Notes under the pieces: model-generated | Database searches by the model: none | What the model was told of the DNA's origin: nothing | What the model saw: the letters and a program-made list of their open reading frames with translations, nothing else | Part shown: positions 49,086-58,924 of the stretch, piece after piece | Position numbering within the stretch: the first letter of the stretch is position 1 | How the letters are laid out: every line of letters starts with the position of its first letter | Made by a program: the position numbers and the translations under genes | Origin: Cerrena zonata | Taxonomy: Eukaryota; Basidiomycota; Agaricomycetes; Polyporales; Cerrenaceae | DNA length: 64,000 bases | Assembly (NCBI GenBank): GCA_038087015.1 | Contig: JASBNA010000058.1 | Location: 1-64,000 of the forward strand | Direction of reading: 5' to 3'

Positions 49086-50597
49086 ATGAGATTCTTCCAC
49101 GCTTTACTTTCATTTTTTTTCATATCATTCGTGGTATCCATACCTGTCGGTCTTCTAGAAAGAGAAGATGATGTCAGCATCGCTGATCTTTACAAATTAT
49201 TCAACAGTTTAGATAAACGTGAAACCATTTCCAAAAGAGAAAATGTGCTTCTTACCCAACTTTTCACTTCTTTAAATAAAAGTGGTCAAGGTGTTGCTTT
49301 AACTAAACAAGTCACTACTTCTTCTCTTACTCAAGGCTCTGCTATTCAAATCATCATTGACTATTTAAAAGGTGCTAATTTAACTACCATCTTAGAAGCT
49401 GCTGATAACTCAGGTTTGGCTCTTGATATTGTTTTGTTAACCTTGACTGATTATGATGTTTTACCAGGTATTGTGAAAGTGATTGAAGGTGTTTTTGAAA
49501 ATTCTAATTCAACTTCTTCTTCAGGTGGTCTTGTTAGTTCTATAATTGGTGGGATCCTTGATACTTTGGGCTTAGGTTCTAGCTCTTCTTCCTCCAATTC
49601 GTCTTCTTCTTCGTCCGGTGGTGGTCTTCTCTCGAGCTTACTTGGTGATTTATTCGGTGGTGACAGCAGTTCTAATTCTACTAGTTCTTCTTCTTCTTCG
49701 TCTGGTGGTGGTCTTCTCTCAAGCTTAATTGGTGATTTATTCGGTGGTGACAGCAGTTCTAACTCTACTAGTTCTTCTTCTAGCTCTTCCTCTGGTCTGT
49801 TATTAGATGACCTTCTTGGTGGCGGCTCATCTGCCAGTACTACTTCTGCCACTTCTACCTCTACTTCCACTGGTAGCTTCTTAGACAGACTTCTTGGTGG
49901 TCTTGGTGGTGATGATTCTTCTTCTTCTACTACTACAAGATCTAGATCTACATCCACTGGTCTGAGTTTATTTGACGACCTTTTGGGTGATATCGACGGA
50001 GGGGATTCTTCAAATTCCGCTTCAACCACCTCAGTCGCATCTTCTGGCTCTACTGAAACTGATTCAGCTGACAACTATAGTGTTTTGCAACAAATTGTTG
50101 CTGATGCTTCTTCTACAGCAACCACTGCTGCTAATACTGCTACTAATACTGCTACTAAAGCCGCTAGTACTGCTACAAATGCCGTCTCTTCATCTACTTC
50201 AACTTCTTCTTCAGGTAGCCTTATTGATTCTTTATTAAGTGACTTGAAGAAGCGTGATTTAAACAAACGTGATGTTCTTGATACTATTATCACAGAAATC
50301 ACCAGTGTTGCTGGCACTGATGAAACTGTTAATGATGTTTGTACTTCTTTAGAAAAATCCGGGTTGGGTGTTTCCGTTGTTAAACAACTTTTTACCGATG
50401 AAGATGAATACGATTTTGATATCAAACTTGTTAGTGATATTATCGACGAAAAAGTCATCACTCTTGACGATTTGTTAACAGCCCTCAAGCAATCTCACTT
50501 AATCGCTCATATCATTAGTGATATTCTTGGGAACTTTTCCTACATTAAATTGGTAATAAGCTTCGTTATTGCAATTTTCACTGGAAAAGTTTTCTGA
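49086..50597 (+). CDS. Secreted Ser-rich repeat protein, Op4-like
   Basis: A 503-residue surface or secreted protein of the kind of Candida Op4. A signal peptide (MRFFHALLSFFFISFVVS) is followed by dibasic KR sites at 44-45, 50-51, 389-390 and 394-395, suited to Kex2 cleavage. Between residues 147 and 387 seven short hydrophobic amphipathic units (such as GGGLLSSLLGDLFGG at 178-192, nearly repeated at 207-221) are separated by Ser/Thr linkers with Asn-Ser/Thr sites. The regions before and after the repeats are related to each other: FTSLNKSGQGVALTKQVTT (60-78) and CTSLEKSGLGVSVVKQLFT (419-437). The end (IKLVISFVIAIFTGKVF) is hydrophobic, perhaps a GPI signal, though no clear omega site precedes it. 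Confidence 0.8.
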   Translation: MRFFHALLSFFFISFVVSIPVGLLEREDDVSIADLYKLFNSLDKRETISKRENVLLTQLFTSLNKSGQGVALTKQVTTSSLTQGSAIQIIIDYLKGANLTTILEAADNSGLALDIVLLTLTDYDVLPGIVKVIEGVFENSNSTSSSGGLVSSIIGGILDTLGLGSSSSSSNSSSSSSGGGLLSSLLGDLFGGDSSSNSTSSSSSSSGGGLLSSLIGDLFGGDSSSNSTSSSSSSSSGLLLDDLLGGGSSASTTSATSTSTSTGSFLDRLLGGLGGDDSSSSTTTRSRSTSTGLSLFDDLLGDIDGGDSSNSASTTSVASSGSTETDSADNYSVLQQIVADASSTATTAANTATNTATKAASTATNAVSSSTSTSSSGSLIDSLLSDLKKRDLNKRDVLDTIITEITSVAGTDETVNDVCTSLEKSGLGVSVVKQLFTDEDEYDFDIKLVSDIIDEKVITLDDLLTALKQSHLIAHIISDILGNFSYIKLVISFVIAIFTGKVF

Positions 50598-50605
50598 TTT
50601 GACTG

Positions 50606-50632
50606 CAAAAAAAAAAAAAAAAAAAAAAAAAA
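50606..50632 (+). repeat. Poly-A run
   Basis: About 27 A in a row directly after the stop of the Op4-like gene, one of the longest homopolymers in the window. Likely 3' untranslated or simple sequence; exact length in such runs is unreliable. Confidence 0.8.
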
Positions 50633-50704
50633 ATTATATACCTGTAAATTATACCAACTTAATAATAAATATACCGTTTGATTAAAACACCAATACCGTA
50701 GATC

Positions 50705-52522
50705 CTAAAATGATTCTGTATAACAGTAAATATCAAGAGGACCTGGTCCTTTTAAGAATCTGCTACTTTGACATTCAAGTCTGATCTGATTTGAAAATTG
50801 ATCAGGTCCACAGCCCATAACCGCGAAAGATTTAAAATTTGAATCTTGATTGATTAATATTCTAGCTTCTTCAGAGATTAATTTAGCAATATCGGGACGA
50901 GATCCCTTAGTATAAATGATTTCATTGCACATCAGACTACTGGAGAGACTTCTTTCTCTAATATCTCCTTTGGTCATTTTTTCATCAGGTTTCTCAATAG
51001 TCTCACTTGATGATGACGACGATGTTTCATCATTGGCTTGGGTAATATAGATTTGAACTTGAAGCATCCCTTTTTTGATATATGGTTCTAACTCATCAAG
51101 CACATGTTGAAACCAAAATTCATTTTCTGGTCTCTTAATTGTCCAAATAAGACAAATACGAGCTTTACTTGGACGGTTGAGGTAGTCTCTTTCCATTTCC
51201 CGTATCTCGATTTTCTTTAATAGATCATTACAAACTGGTAAGACAAATGACGCCCCTGAACCGGCAGCTAGAAACATTACTGAATCAAAAGTAATCAAGG
51301 GCTGGTGATTTGCGCCAAATGGACCATAGAATTGAGCTTTGAGTTGAACAACATTCAGCTCTTGACTGATCGAAATTTCACTTTCAGAATCCTGTGAAGT
51401 TTGCAAAGTGATCAATTTATCCATCAACTTTTTGGTGAACCCTTTTTGCTTTCTGATAATTAACTTAATTTCTCCAGTTTGTGACAAGCTCGAAATAGTA
51501 AATGGATGATATTGGAAGTATTTAACCTTACTAACATTTAAATATATATGCTGACCAGCTTTCCAGGTTCCAACTTTAGGTATGAAGGAATAATACCATT
51601 TATCAGCATTCATTCTGGTGTTCTTTATTGGTATCGTAACCAATATAGTTTCATTATCTAAGATTTCAAAATCTGACACTCCTTTGGTGGGGGTTTTTCT
51701 TTTGTGAATTATGCCGATAACTCTTGATACTATTCTATCCAATACCACCATGTGGATTGCCAAAATAAAAGCTGCTTTACTACTTAAGCTGTGGAGAAAA
51801 GCAAATAAAAGCATTATTAGATTGAAAACACGATGTTGTACCAAAAAAAAGTCGAAGGCCCATCTTCTGATAAACCTCATACTTGCCCATGTTAAAAATG
51901 TCATACAACTGTAAGATATCATACCAAAGATTTGGGGTGGAATTAAAACCATTATCTTTAAGTCTAAATCTAACCAATACTTCAAACATAGGGACATATG
52001 AATTGTCACCAATAGCCATGTTGTTCTAGCAACCCACTTATGAAATAAAATTAACTTATCATGTTGAAGTCCTGATATTGCGCAGAATAGATCATTCTTT
52101 ATAATACAGAATAAGATGAATGGAATGTTACCAACGGCGATTCTACCCATTCTTTTACCAACGACATAGATTTTTGGATTATAGGTGATCTCTTCCGTTT
52201 GAGCATAACAGAATACTCCGTTGTACGCTGCATGGACCACATATAAGAATAGCAAACTTGGTTGAAACAAGAATCCTCTATTCGTGAAAGGAATTTTTAT
52301 ATTGAAAGATCTGTTAACATAAGACCAATATTTTAGTATTTTGAAAATAAAAGGGTTTTTTAAAGCATGAATATCCCTTCGGTATCTCACATACATGGGG
52401 ATCCAGTGAAATAGTATTCCATGGAATACCAATAATGCTACATTACACACTAACGTCAACCATTGATATTTGGTATTCAAAGATTTCTCCACGTGATATT
52501 GTAAATAGTATGGAACAGGCAT
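50705..52522 (-). CDS. Ferric-reductase-like transmembrane protein (Fre/Frp family)
   Basis: Membrane flavohaem reductase, 605 residues, with about seven helices. The ferric-reductase membrane domain carries His pairs (QHDKLILFHKWVARTTWLLV, then TIHMSLCLKYW, and FLVQHRVFNLIMLLFAFLHS). The FAD-binding part has YHPFTISSL (the H-P-F-T motif), and the NADPH part has FLAAGSGASFVLPV and a C-terminal VMGCGPD motif. It is shorter than classical Fre proteins because the large extracellular N-terminus is missing, like the Frp1/Frp2 type that assists haem uptake in C. albicans. It is divergent from a CFEM gene with 867 bases between, the same arrangement as FRP1-PGA7. Direct orthology is inferred. Confidence 0.82.
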   Translation of the reverse strand: MPVPYYLQYHVEKSLNTKYQWLTLVCNVALLVFHGILFHWIPMYVRYRRDIHALKNPFIFKILKYWSYVNRSFNIKIPFTNRGFLFQPSLLFLYVVHAAYNGVFCYAQTEEITYNPKIYVVGKRMGRIAVGNIPFILFCIIKNDLFCAISGLQHDKLILFHKWVARTTWLLVTIHMSLCLKYWLDLDLKIMVLIPPQIFGMISYSCMTFLTWASMRFIRRWAFDFFLVQHRVFNLIMLLFAFLHSLSSKAAFILAIHMVVLDRIVSRVIGIIHKRKTPTKGVSDFEILDNETILVTIPIKNTRMNADKWYYSFIPKVGTWKAGQHIYLNVSKVKYFQYHPFTISSLSQTGEIKLIIRKQKGFTKKLMDKLITLQTSQDSESEISISQELNVVQLKAQFYGPFGANHQPLITFDSVMFLAAGSGASFVLPVCNDLLKKIEIREMERDYLNRPSKARICLIWTIKRPENEFWFQHVLDELEPYIKKGMLQVQIYITQANDETSSSSSSETIEKPDEKMTKGDIRERSLSSSLMCNEIIYTKGSRPDIAKLISEEARILINQDSNFKSFAVMGCGPDQFSNQIRLECQSSRFLKGPGPLDIYCYTESF

Positions 52523-53389
52523 TTTGCTTAGATATAATTAGGACCTCGATTGATACTCGACAAACGAACAGCTTTCCTCTTGAAATTTATCGAAATATAT
52601 AGAAAGAGGAAATCTGGTGATCTTGAACTAGTAGGGAAAAGACTAAGAAAAAAGGAAGAGAGAAGAGAGCATATACCTCATAATTACAAGAACCAATGGT
52701 GATGAGTTAAACTCCAAAGGCTGACTTTTTACAAGAAATAGGAATGAGAATATAACTTCTTCGGAATAAGAAATTTTCATCCATTTTTTACCTTGGAAAC
52801 TTGCAGTCATCTCTTGTTACAAAGGCAATTCCACTGGTGGTTTTGACATTGAAAGCCTTTTTGATTTTCATTGGCTAGCATCCAAATTCTTAAGAATAAT
52901 TGATCTAATTGGAAAGGACTTATCGGTATTATTTGTATTTGCTAGTTGGAAATCTTATCTTTTTCATCAACTGCAACATTATTGTTGCGTAATCCCGTCA
53001 TGTAATATTCTGTGGGTCTCCTGTTTGTGTTGGTAATAACGAGATTAAATTCTTGTCTGGCTCAACTCAGTAAGGATCAATTCTAGCATCGGGGCGACTT
53101 GATGCCGTTCCATACTACTCAAATTGCTCTTGTGCATTCAATGCAACTATTTTTATTCATGCAAGAGCTGTATTAAATAGAAAGAAATGAATTTGCAATG
53201 TTGTTATTTGGAAGTTGAATTAGTATGGACATATCGGGTGATTTGTGAATTAATTTACAATTAGTTTGAAGAAGACGATTGTTTTATAGAACCTGGTTCA
53301 AGAAATCGAAATTGTACATTGAATAAAAATGCCCAAAGTTCATTAATTTCAAAAAAAAAAGTCGAATATTACTATAGTTGATTTACACC
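52523..53389. other. Shared promoter of reductase-like and CFEM genes
   Basis: About 870 bases between divergent start codons. ATTGG boxes (reverse CCAAT) at 52870-52874 and 52908-52912 are possible Hap-complex sites. CATGAATAAAAATAG-type and T-rich stretches near 53150 are unremarkable. No gene seen. Confidence 0.5.
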
Positions 53390-54004
53390 ATGAAGTTGTC
53401 CAACATCCTTTTCATTTCCTTTTTGTATCAGACAGTGGCTGCTGGTAATTGGGATACTTATCCTCAAGTCCCAAAAACCTGCCAGTATCAATGGGTTTGC
53501 TTACCCCATAGAAAGCAAGCTTCCTTCTTGTGCCAAAGACTGTGTTAAGTTTGATACTGACAATACACCATGTCCTTACTGGGATACTGGGTGTTTGTGT
53601 GTGATGCCTCAATGGTCTGGTGAAGTTGCTGAATGTTTTGCTTCTCTGTGTTCAGGTTCCGATTTAAAAGTGCTACTAGCTTGGCTTATTCTTTATGCTC
53701 AAGCTGTGGAGCAGACGTCTGGTTAATGCCTGAATCGGTTTCAACTGTGATGAGTAAAGCAGCTGGTGTTAAGCATGCACAAGCTTCGACCACTGGTGAT
53801 TCTTCATCGGTAGCTTCTTCAAGAGCTACTGACTCTACGTCTAACTTGAAAAACTCAACTACTACTACTACTACTAGTGCCTATGGTGATACCAGTACTA
53901 CTTCTAATGCAGACTCTACTGGCTCCAGCTCATCTAATGATGCCACTAGAATTTTAGGGTTCAATTTTATCATCAGCTTACTTCCACTTCTCTCTATGCT
54001 TTAA
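53390..54004 (+). CDS. CFEM-domain GPI protein (Rbt5/Pga7 type), frame-broken
   Basis: Haem-binding surface protein. From ATG 53390 the signal peptide (MKLSNILFISFLYQTVAAG) and NWDTYPQVPKT are in one frame. The CFEM domain (about 53482-53665) is in the next frame: SINGFAYPIESKLPSCAKDC, then CPYWDTGCLCVMPQWSGEVA, with the eight-Cys pattern and the Asp that binds haem iron in WDTGCLC. From about 53666 the first frame resumes (SATSLAYSLCSS), with a Ser/Thr stalk and hydrophobic end (FNFIISLLPLLSML) for a GPI anchor. The two breaks, near 53473-53480 (one base too many) and in the A-run at 53665-53669 (one too few), cancel each other. Either base errors or a recent pseudogene. Confidence 0.72.
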
Positions 54005-55174
54005 ATTTTCGATGACATAACTTCTAATTATAAACTCACAATGAAACTATTCCGTATTCTCTACATCGGATATCTTCAATGCCGGTAATCGGGGATCGGG
54101 AAAGTACAATTACTTGTTTTATTCCAAATTCTCTATGACATGCATGTAAGTATTCTTGTCCCTATATATTTACAATAAACATTCTACTCGTATATGACTG
54201 TAAAACAATAATATTGCATTTAATCCAGGTTTGCAGATGATGTTACATTGGATGCACATGCTCCAGAAGAGCCAATGAAAGCCATGGATGGAGAAGTATA
54301 AATCAAAATTTCGAAACTCGTATAATTTTTAGTGGCATCGCATTGTCTTTTTTTCTCTTAGGCTTTTTTTTTTTTTTTTGCCTGTTTTTTTTTTTTTTTT
54401 TTTTTTGCGGCATTATCCCAAATTGGAACTTCTGTGCAGCCAAAAATACTTATGCTTTGACCTTTTTGCTTTCATTTTATTTCGTTTTTGGACTGTCTAT
54501 TCTTATAAGATCTCATCAGATAAAGAGCTAGGCATGAGGGCAGCCGAGTTTTGTGGTTCGGCTCGCTAGTGAAATAAGCTTTCCGACGAAGGCTTTTTCT
54601 GTATGTTACAATTATGCATGCTGACTGGAGCTTCTTAGGGAATGGATACTCGTTTGGAGAAATTTCAAGACAGCCATTAGCGGTCCTTTCCGAAAGTAGC
54701 TTTCCGATATAAGGATAAAGCCAAGGGCAAAAGCCTGCTGATGGAATCGATAGGATTTATGATTATGTTGCTGCAACACTATTTTGTTCAATAAATTCAA
54801 TTCTGTTATTTGAACTTTCATTTCCGAACTTGTGACCTTGAAGGGGATATCGGTTTAATGTCTTTATTCGTTTTTTTCTTTGTTTTGTTTGGACTAATTT
54901 GCCTTAATGCCTAAGTAGTAGACTCGAAAAACAGCATGAGTAGGCCTTTGGAAAAGAGTAAGCTGTGTCCCTATTTTGGTAATTGAGCTGCCTTAACTAC
55001 CAGTATTGAGACTTGTAGCTAAGCATTTTTGGAATCGACCGATTTTTTGTAATACAATCTAACAAAAGGTATCTTTCAACTAGAAAAAGCATTTATAAGT
55101 AGCTTGTTTCCTCCGTAATTATCTATTTCATCTAATCTCTTAAAACAATATAACTAATCCATTCGCTATTCAAT
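54005..55174. other. Intergenic region between CFEM genes
   Basis: About 1170 bases. It contains a possible small spliced ORF (54043-54302, see findings), poly-T runs at 54366-54380 and 54387-54406, two copies of AGCTTTCCGA (54578, 54699), a small hairpin AGCCGA/TCGGCT near 54541-54565, and a TTATAAG element near 55092 upstream of the second CFEM gene. Confidence 0.5.
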
Positions 55175-55957
55175 ATGTTTAAATTCACTCTTTCTGCTTT
55201 TCTTGTTGCTTCTGTTGCCAAAGCTGTGAACTACGAAACTTATCCCTCAGTTGCCCATACCGCTTCTTTCGACGGGTTTGCTGATCCAATCTATGATAAG
55301 GTCCCATCCTGTGCTCAAAAATGTTTGAGAGATACTGTTTCTGATGCTGAAGACACCGTTTGTCCTTACTGGGACACCGGTTGTTTATGTGTTATGGAAT
55401 CTTTCAATGATGCTCAAGTTTCTTGTCTTGTTGATGCCTGTTCCGGTACCGATATCAACTCTTTCACTAGTTTAGCTACTTCACTTTGTTCTTCTGCTGG
55501 TGTTGGGTCTCCATACTGGTACATTGCTTCTTCTGACTCGTCACTTTTGGCCTCTGCAGCAGCAAAGACTACTGTTGATTCAGAGTCTTCTGCTACTTCT
55601 GCTGCTGCTTCTGCTGCTGCTTCCGCAGAAGCCACTCAAGCTGTTTCTTCTACCGAAGCCGAAGCCGCCTCTTCTGCTCCTCCTGTTACCTCTTCTTCTG
55701 TTGCTGAAACTTCTGCTCCAGCTGACAATGGTTCTTCTGCTGAAGCTCCAGCTGAGTCATCTGCAGTTGAATCTGATAGTCTTGTTGAATCTTTATCTTC
55801 TAATGAAGGTGAAAATTCGTCTTCCAGCTCAGCTGAGTCAACCTCTTCTGAAAGCTCTCCTGCTGTTGAACAAGCTAACATGGCTCCAAGCAAAGCTCCA
55901 ATCTCAATTTTAATTACCCTTGCTGTTTCCTTCGTAGGTGCCATTACCTTGCTTTGA
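55175..55957 (+). CDS. CFEM-domain GPI-anchored haem-binding protein (Rbt5/Pga7 family)
   Basis: Cell-wall or plasma-membrane haemophore, 260 residues. A signal peptide (MFKFTLSAFLVASVAKA) is followed by the CFEM domain at about 25-112 with eight Cys: CAQKC, then TVCPYWDTGCLCVMESF, then SCLVDAC and SLC. The Asp in WDTGCLC is the residue that coordinates haem iron in Csa2/Rbt5. FDGFADPIYDKVPSC is typical of the group. A long Ala/Ser/Glu stalk (about 125-235) follows, then ANMAPSKAP and a hydrophobic end (ISILITLAVSFVGAITLL), a good GPI signal. Intact, unlike its neighbour at 53390. With the reductase-like gene it suggests a haem-uptake locus. Confidence 0.92.
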   Translation: MFKFTLSAFLVASVAKAVNYETYPSVAHTASFDGFADPIYDKVPSCAQKCLRDTVSDAEDTVCPYWDTGCLCVMESFNDAQVSCLVDACSGTDINSFTSLATSLCSSAGVGSPYWYIASSDSSLLASAAAKTTVDSESSATSAAASAAASAEATQAVSSTEAEAASSAPPVTSSSVAETSAPADNGSSAEAPAESSAVESDSLVESLSSNEGENSSSSSAESTSSESSPAVEQANMAPSKAPISILITLAVSFVGAITLL

Positions 55958-56422
55958 GTAATGTTCTGATTTAATTTCAATTCTTAATAAGTAATTAGTT
56001 TTTTTTTTCAATTTCTTTACAATATGTTTTAATTTTTCGGTATAGTCTTTGTTTTTCTATTTCAATACTTTTTTTTTAGAGATTTGTACCTTGACAATAA
56101 TTTCCAAGTTTATCTCAATTTTTCAAGTTGTAATTTTGAAGTATCAAGTCGTTAACAGCTTATGGGATGTCTGAGTGCACCTTCTACCAATATGTTGTAT
56201 TTGCAGTGAAAAAATTAATGGTTGTAAGATTATTTTTTTTGTAGCAGTTTTTCTCAAATGTTGCAACTTTTTTGAATTTTGCATCAAAATTTTCATCTGA
56301 GTTTTGAGAATAAGTGATTTCCCATTTTACAGCTATTCAAAGCTACGAATTTATTTGGTATAAAGTAGAGTCTATAATCTATTTCTAGAGTTTACACTAA
56401 ATATCTATAATTAGAGAATAAG
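55958..56422. other. Convergent 3' region
   Basis: About 465 bases of T-rich sequence between the second CFEM gene and the MNN1-family gene. No gene recognised. Confidence 0.5.
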
Positions 56423-58138
56423 TTATCCAGCACGAGAAGTACGAGAATTCCAAGCATTGATTAAATCCTTATAAAAGTCAATTTGTTTTTGGTTATATCG
56501 TATTAATTTACCATTTGAATCAGCCAGCTCACCGTTAGAAGACAAATTATAAATATTTGCGCAATGAAAGTAACCATTACATCCAAGGGCTTCATTTTTG
56601 ATGAAAGTTGAAGTATATATTGGGTTCATTTTTGGTTTTGAGAATTTCTCAACTGGTTTTGGAATAATTGCAGCTTCAATTACCAACGGTTTTTTATAAT
56701 GATTACGCAATTGAGAAGGATTTTTATATGTTTGTCGTAAAACTTCTTGACTATCGAAATCTTTTTGCCATGATTTTTTTTTACAATTTTTCAATCCACC
56801 ATTTAACCAAAGTAATTCACCATTTTTCTTGAAATGAGCTAATTGAATTGAACAAACAGAAGCATTGTGATTAACTAAATCTTCATTTAAAATACCTGCT
56901 GCACCAGCATCAACTTCATCAAAGAAATACTTATCATTTCCAGAAAGTAATTGTCCCAACCACCATAATTCTTTATCACCATAAACTGGTTTAGCAGTTT
57001 TGGGCCAGAATTGTAAATGAACAGAAGCTAATAAACCAATAAAATGAGTTTTACGGTTCATAACAATTAGTCCACTTTCCATTAAATGTTTTGATTTTTC
57101 TTCAAAAAAATTAGTTTGAGTTAAATTATCGGGGCTAACTTTCAAAATATTAAAGGCATTTGTTTCTAGAGTCGTTGGTAAGAAATTCCTGTACTCAATC
57201 ATATTATTTGGTTGCATACGATCAGCTAATTCACGATCCTTGAAAAAATAAGCTCCAGTATCTTCATAACTTTCAAATTCAAAAAATTCTTCCGGTTTAA
57301 TAAAAGGAACTGCATCACTATCCAATAAAATCATTTCTTCAAAAGAATTAAAAATTCCAGCTAGCCATTTATTTGAAAAACTTTTAAACCTTTTGTCATA
57401 TTTTGAATCCACCAAATTTGATATATCAACAAATGAAATTTTTTGTTGATTTTCATTAAAACTAAATGTTTTATTGAATAATAAATTATTTGTTGCAGCT
57501 CTTTGTAATTTAATTTTATGATTTTTAGTAACATCCTTGCCATGAACGAATTCAATTTTTAAATCATTACCTAAGAATCTTAAAGATTTAATTAAGTTTT
57601 CAGCATCTTGTATATTAAATTCACCAATACTAATTACTATTCCCTTACCTTTAATATTTTTTTGATAGGCTTCCCAATAACTTTGATTGTTTTCAATTTT
57701 AATATGGTTTAAAATAGTATTATCAAGATTACCATCCGAATATTCAAATTTAGGTAAACTTCTTTTGAAAAATGGGAATAGTTTTTCATCAATAGTTTTA
57801 AAATTAGTAAAACCATTTGATTTACCATTTAAAAAACATGCATTATATATTCTTAAATGGGATAATGTATTCTGAATTTGTAATTCTGAATTCTTGGTTA
57901 TATCAAACCCCCAGTATTTATCAAAACTAGCTAGTAGGTTAAAATAATCTATACAATTTTTATCAAATACTCCTGGATTCATTACAGAATCTCGATTACT
58001 TATCATTAAGAATGATTGTTTCAATAGAAGAATATCATTATACCTAGAAAGAGCTAAATAACCCAACGTTATTAATTGACTCAACATAACCATAAACACA
58101 AAGTTAGTTATGTTCTTCTTAGTCACTTTCCTTCTCAT
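56423..58138 (-). CDS. Alpha-1,3-mannosyltransferase, Mnn1 family (GT71)
   Basis: Type II Golgi enzyme that caps N- or O-linked mannan with alpha-1,3-mannose. From the ATG at 58138 the start MRRKVTKKNITNFVFMVMLS gives a short basic cytosolic end and a membrane anchor. The catalytic region has GIVISIGEFNIQDAENLIKS, LRFLGNDLKIEFVHG, FNSFEEMILLDSDAVPF (the D-x-D-type metal motif), GLIVMNRKTHFIGLLAS and KPVYGDKELWWLGQLLSGN, all family marks. 572 residues. Another ATG 23 codons upstream (58207) and a TTG at 58312 keep the frame open, but would put 58 hydrophilic residues before the anchor. A TATATATATA run lies at 58263-58277. Confidence 0.87.
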   Translation of the reverse strand: MRRKVTKKNITNFVFMVMLSQLITLGYLALSRYNDILLLKQSFLMISNRDSVMNPGVFDKNCIDYFNLLASFDKYWGFDITKNSELQIQNTLSHLRIYNACFLNGKSNGFTNFKTIDEKLFPFFKRSLPKFEYSDGNLDNTILNHIKIENNQSYWEAYQKNIKGKGIVISIGEFNIQDAENLIKSLRFLGNDLKIEFVHGKDVTKNHKIKLQRAATNNLLFNKTFSFNENQQKISFVDISNLVDSKYDKRFKSFSNKWLAGIFNSFEEMILLDSDAVPFIKPEEFFEFESYEDTGAYFFKDRELADRMQPNNMIEYRNFLPTTLETNAFNILKVSPDNLTQTNFFEEKSKHLMESGLIVMNRKTHFIGLLASVHLQFWPKTAKPVYGDKELWWLGQLLSGNDKYFFDEVDAGAAGILNEDLVNHNASVCSIQLAHFKKNGELLWLNGGLKNCKKKSWQKDFDSQEVLRQTYKNPSQLRNHYKKPLVIEAAIIPKPVEKFSKPKMNPIYTSTFIKNEALGCNGYFHCANIYNLSSNGELADSNGKLIRYNQKQIDFYKDLINAWNSRTSRAG

Positions 58139-58924
58139 GGTTAATATAACCAACTGAACTGAAGGTAATCCTTCATAGTATTGAGATATCCTATGCCTAA
58201 ACCTCATATCACAATTTGGTTCATCGAAGACAACATAACCCAGATTCGCTGTGACGTATCTACGGATATATATATATATCAATAAAACACCCTTCGACAA
58301 TACCGGGTTCAATTATTATTTTGGTTGACTTCGCCCAATTTCTCTAATGAAGTAGTAAAGCTAATTCTAATATAAGCACCACCCTACAGCTAAGCACACA
58401 TCACTAAAACACGAACTCACCTCGAAAAACCCACCATTTTCGCTCTTCTGGCAGGCCCCGGCAATCAACAGTGGAACTTCCCTATCAGAACTTGGGGTCC
58501 AACCCGGAAAGTAGTTGATTTAGTCCATCAATTTTAGAGCTAAATATAAACGTGGACCAGCGATGCGCCATTTTTTCGCGGATGAGAAAATAACCGTTTC
58601 CAATACTTTGACAGCTTTTTATATATATTAATAGTACATTTATTAATAGGTGGGGGCTTGCACTATCAGCTGTGTATTTCTAAAGGCCAGAGAAGTTGAA
58701 GAAACACTACAAGGAGCACAACCACAAGGTAAAAAGGCAAGCAATTAACAAAACATAAGGGAGAAGGGTAAGAGAATCGTGAATAGAATAAATAAGCAAC
58801 GAAAACAATAAAGGAAGGTTAGAGGCAAGGGTAAGATTAGCTTAGTTTAAATTCGTGAATAATAAAATTTCAAATATATAAATAGAAAGAGGGGTTAGTA
58901 TCATGAGAACCGTGAGGTAACTTT
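58139..58924. other. MNN1-like upstream / SMI1 downstream region
   Basis: About 785 bases. TA-repeat TATA-like elements lie near 58263 and 58619-58630. Noncoding; the SMI1 3' end lies at the right edge. Confidence 0.5.

Noticed and set aside
49451..50074. 207-codon minus-strand frame inside the Op4-like gene
   Set aside because: Shadow of Ser codon repeats read backwards; Glu/Pro low complexity.
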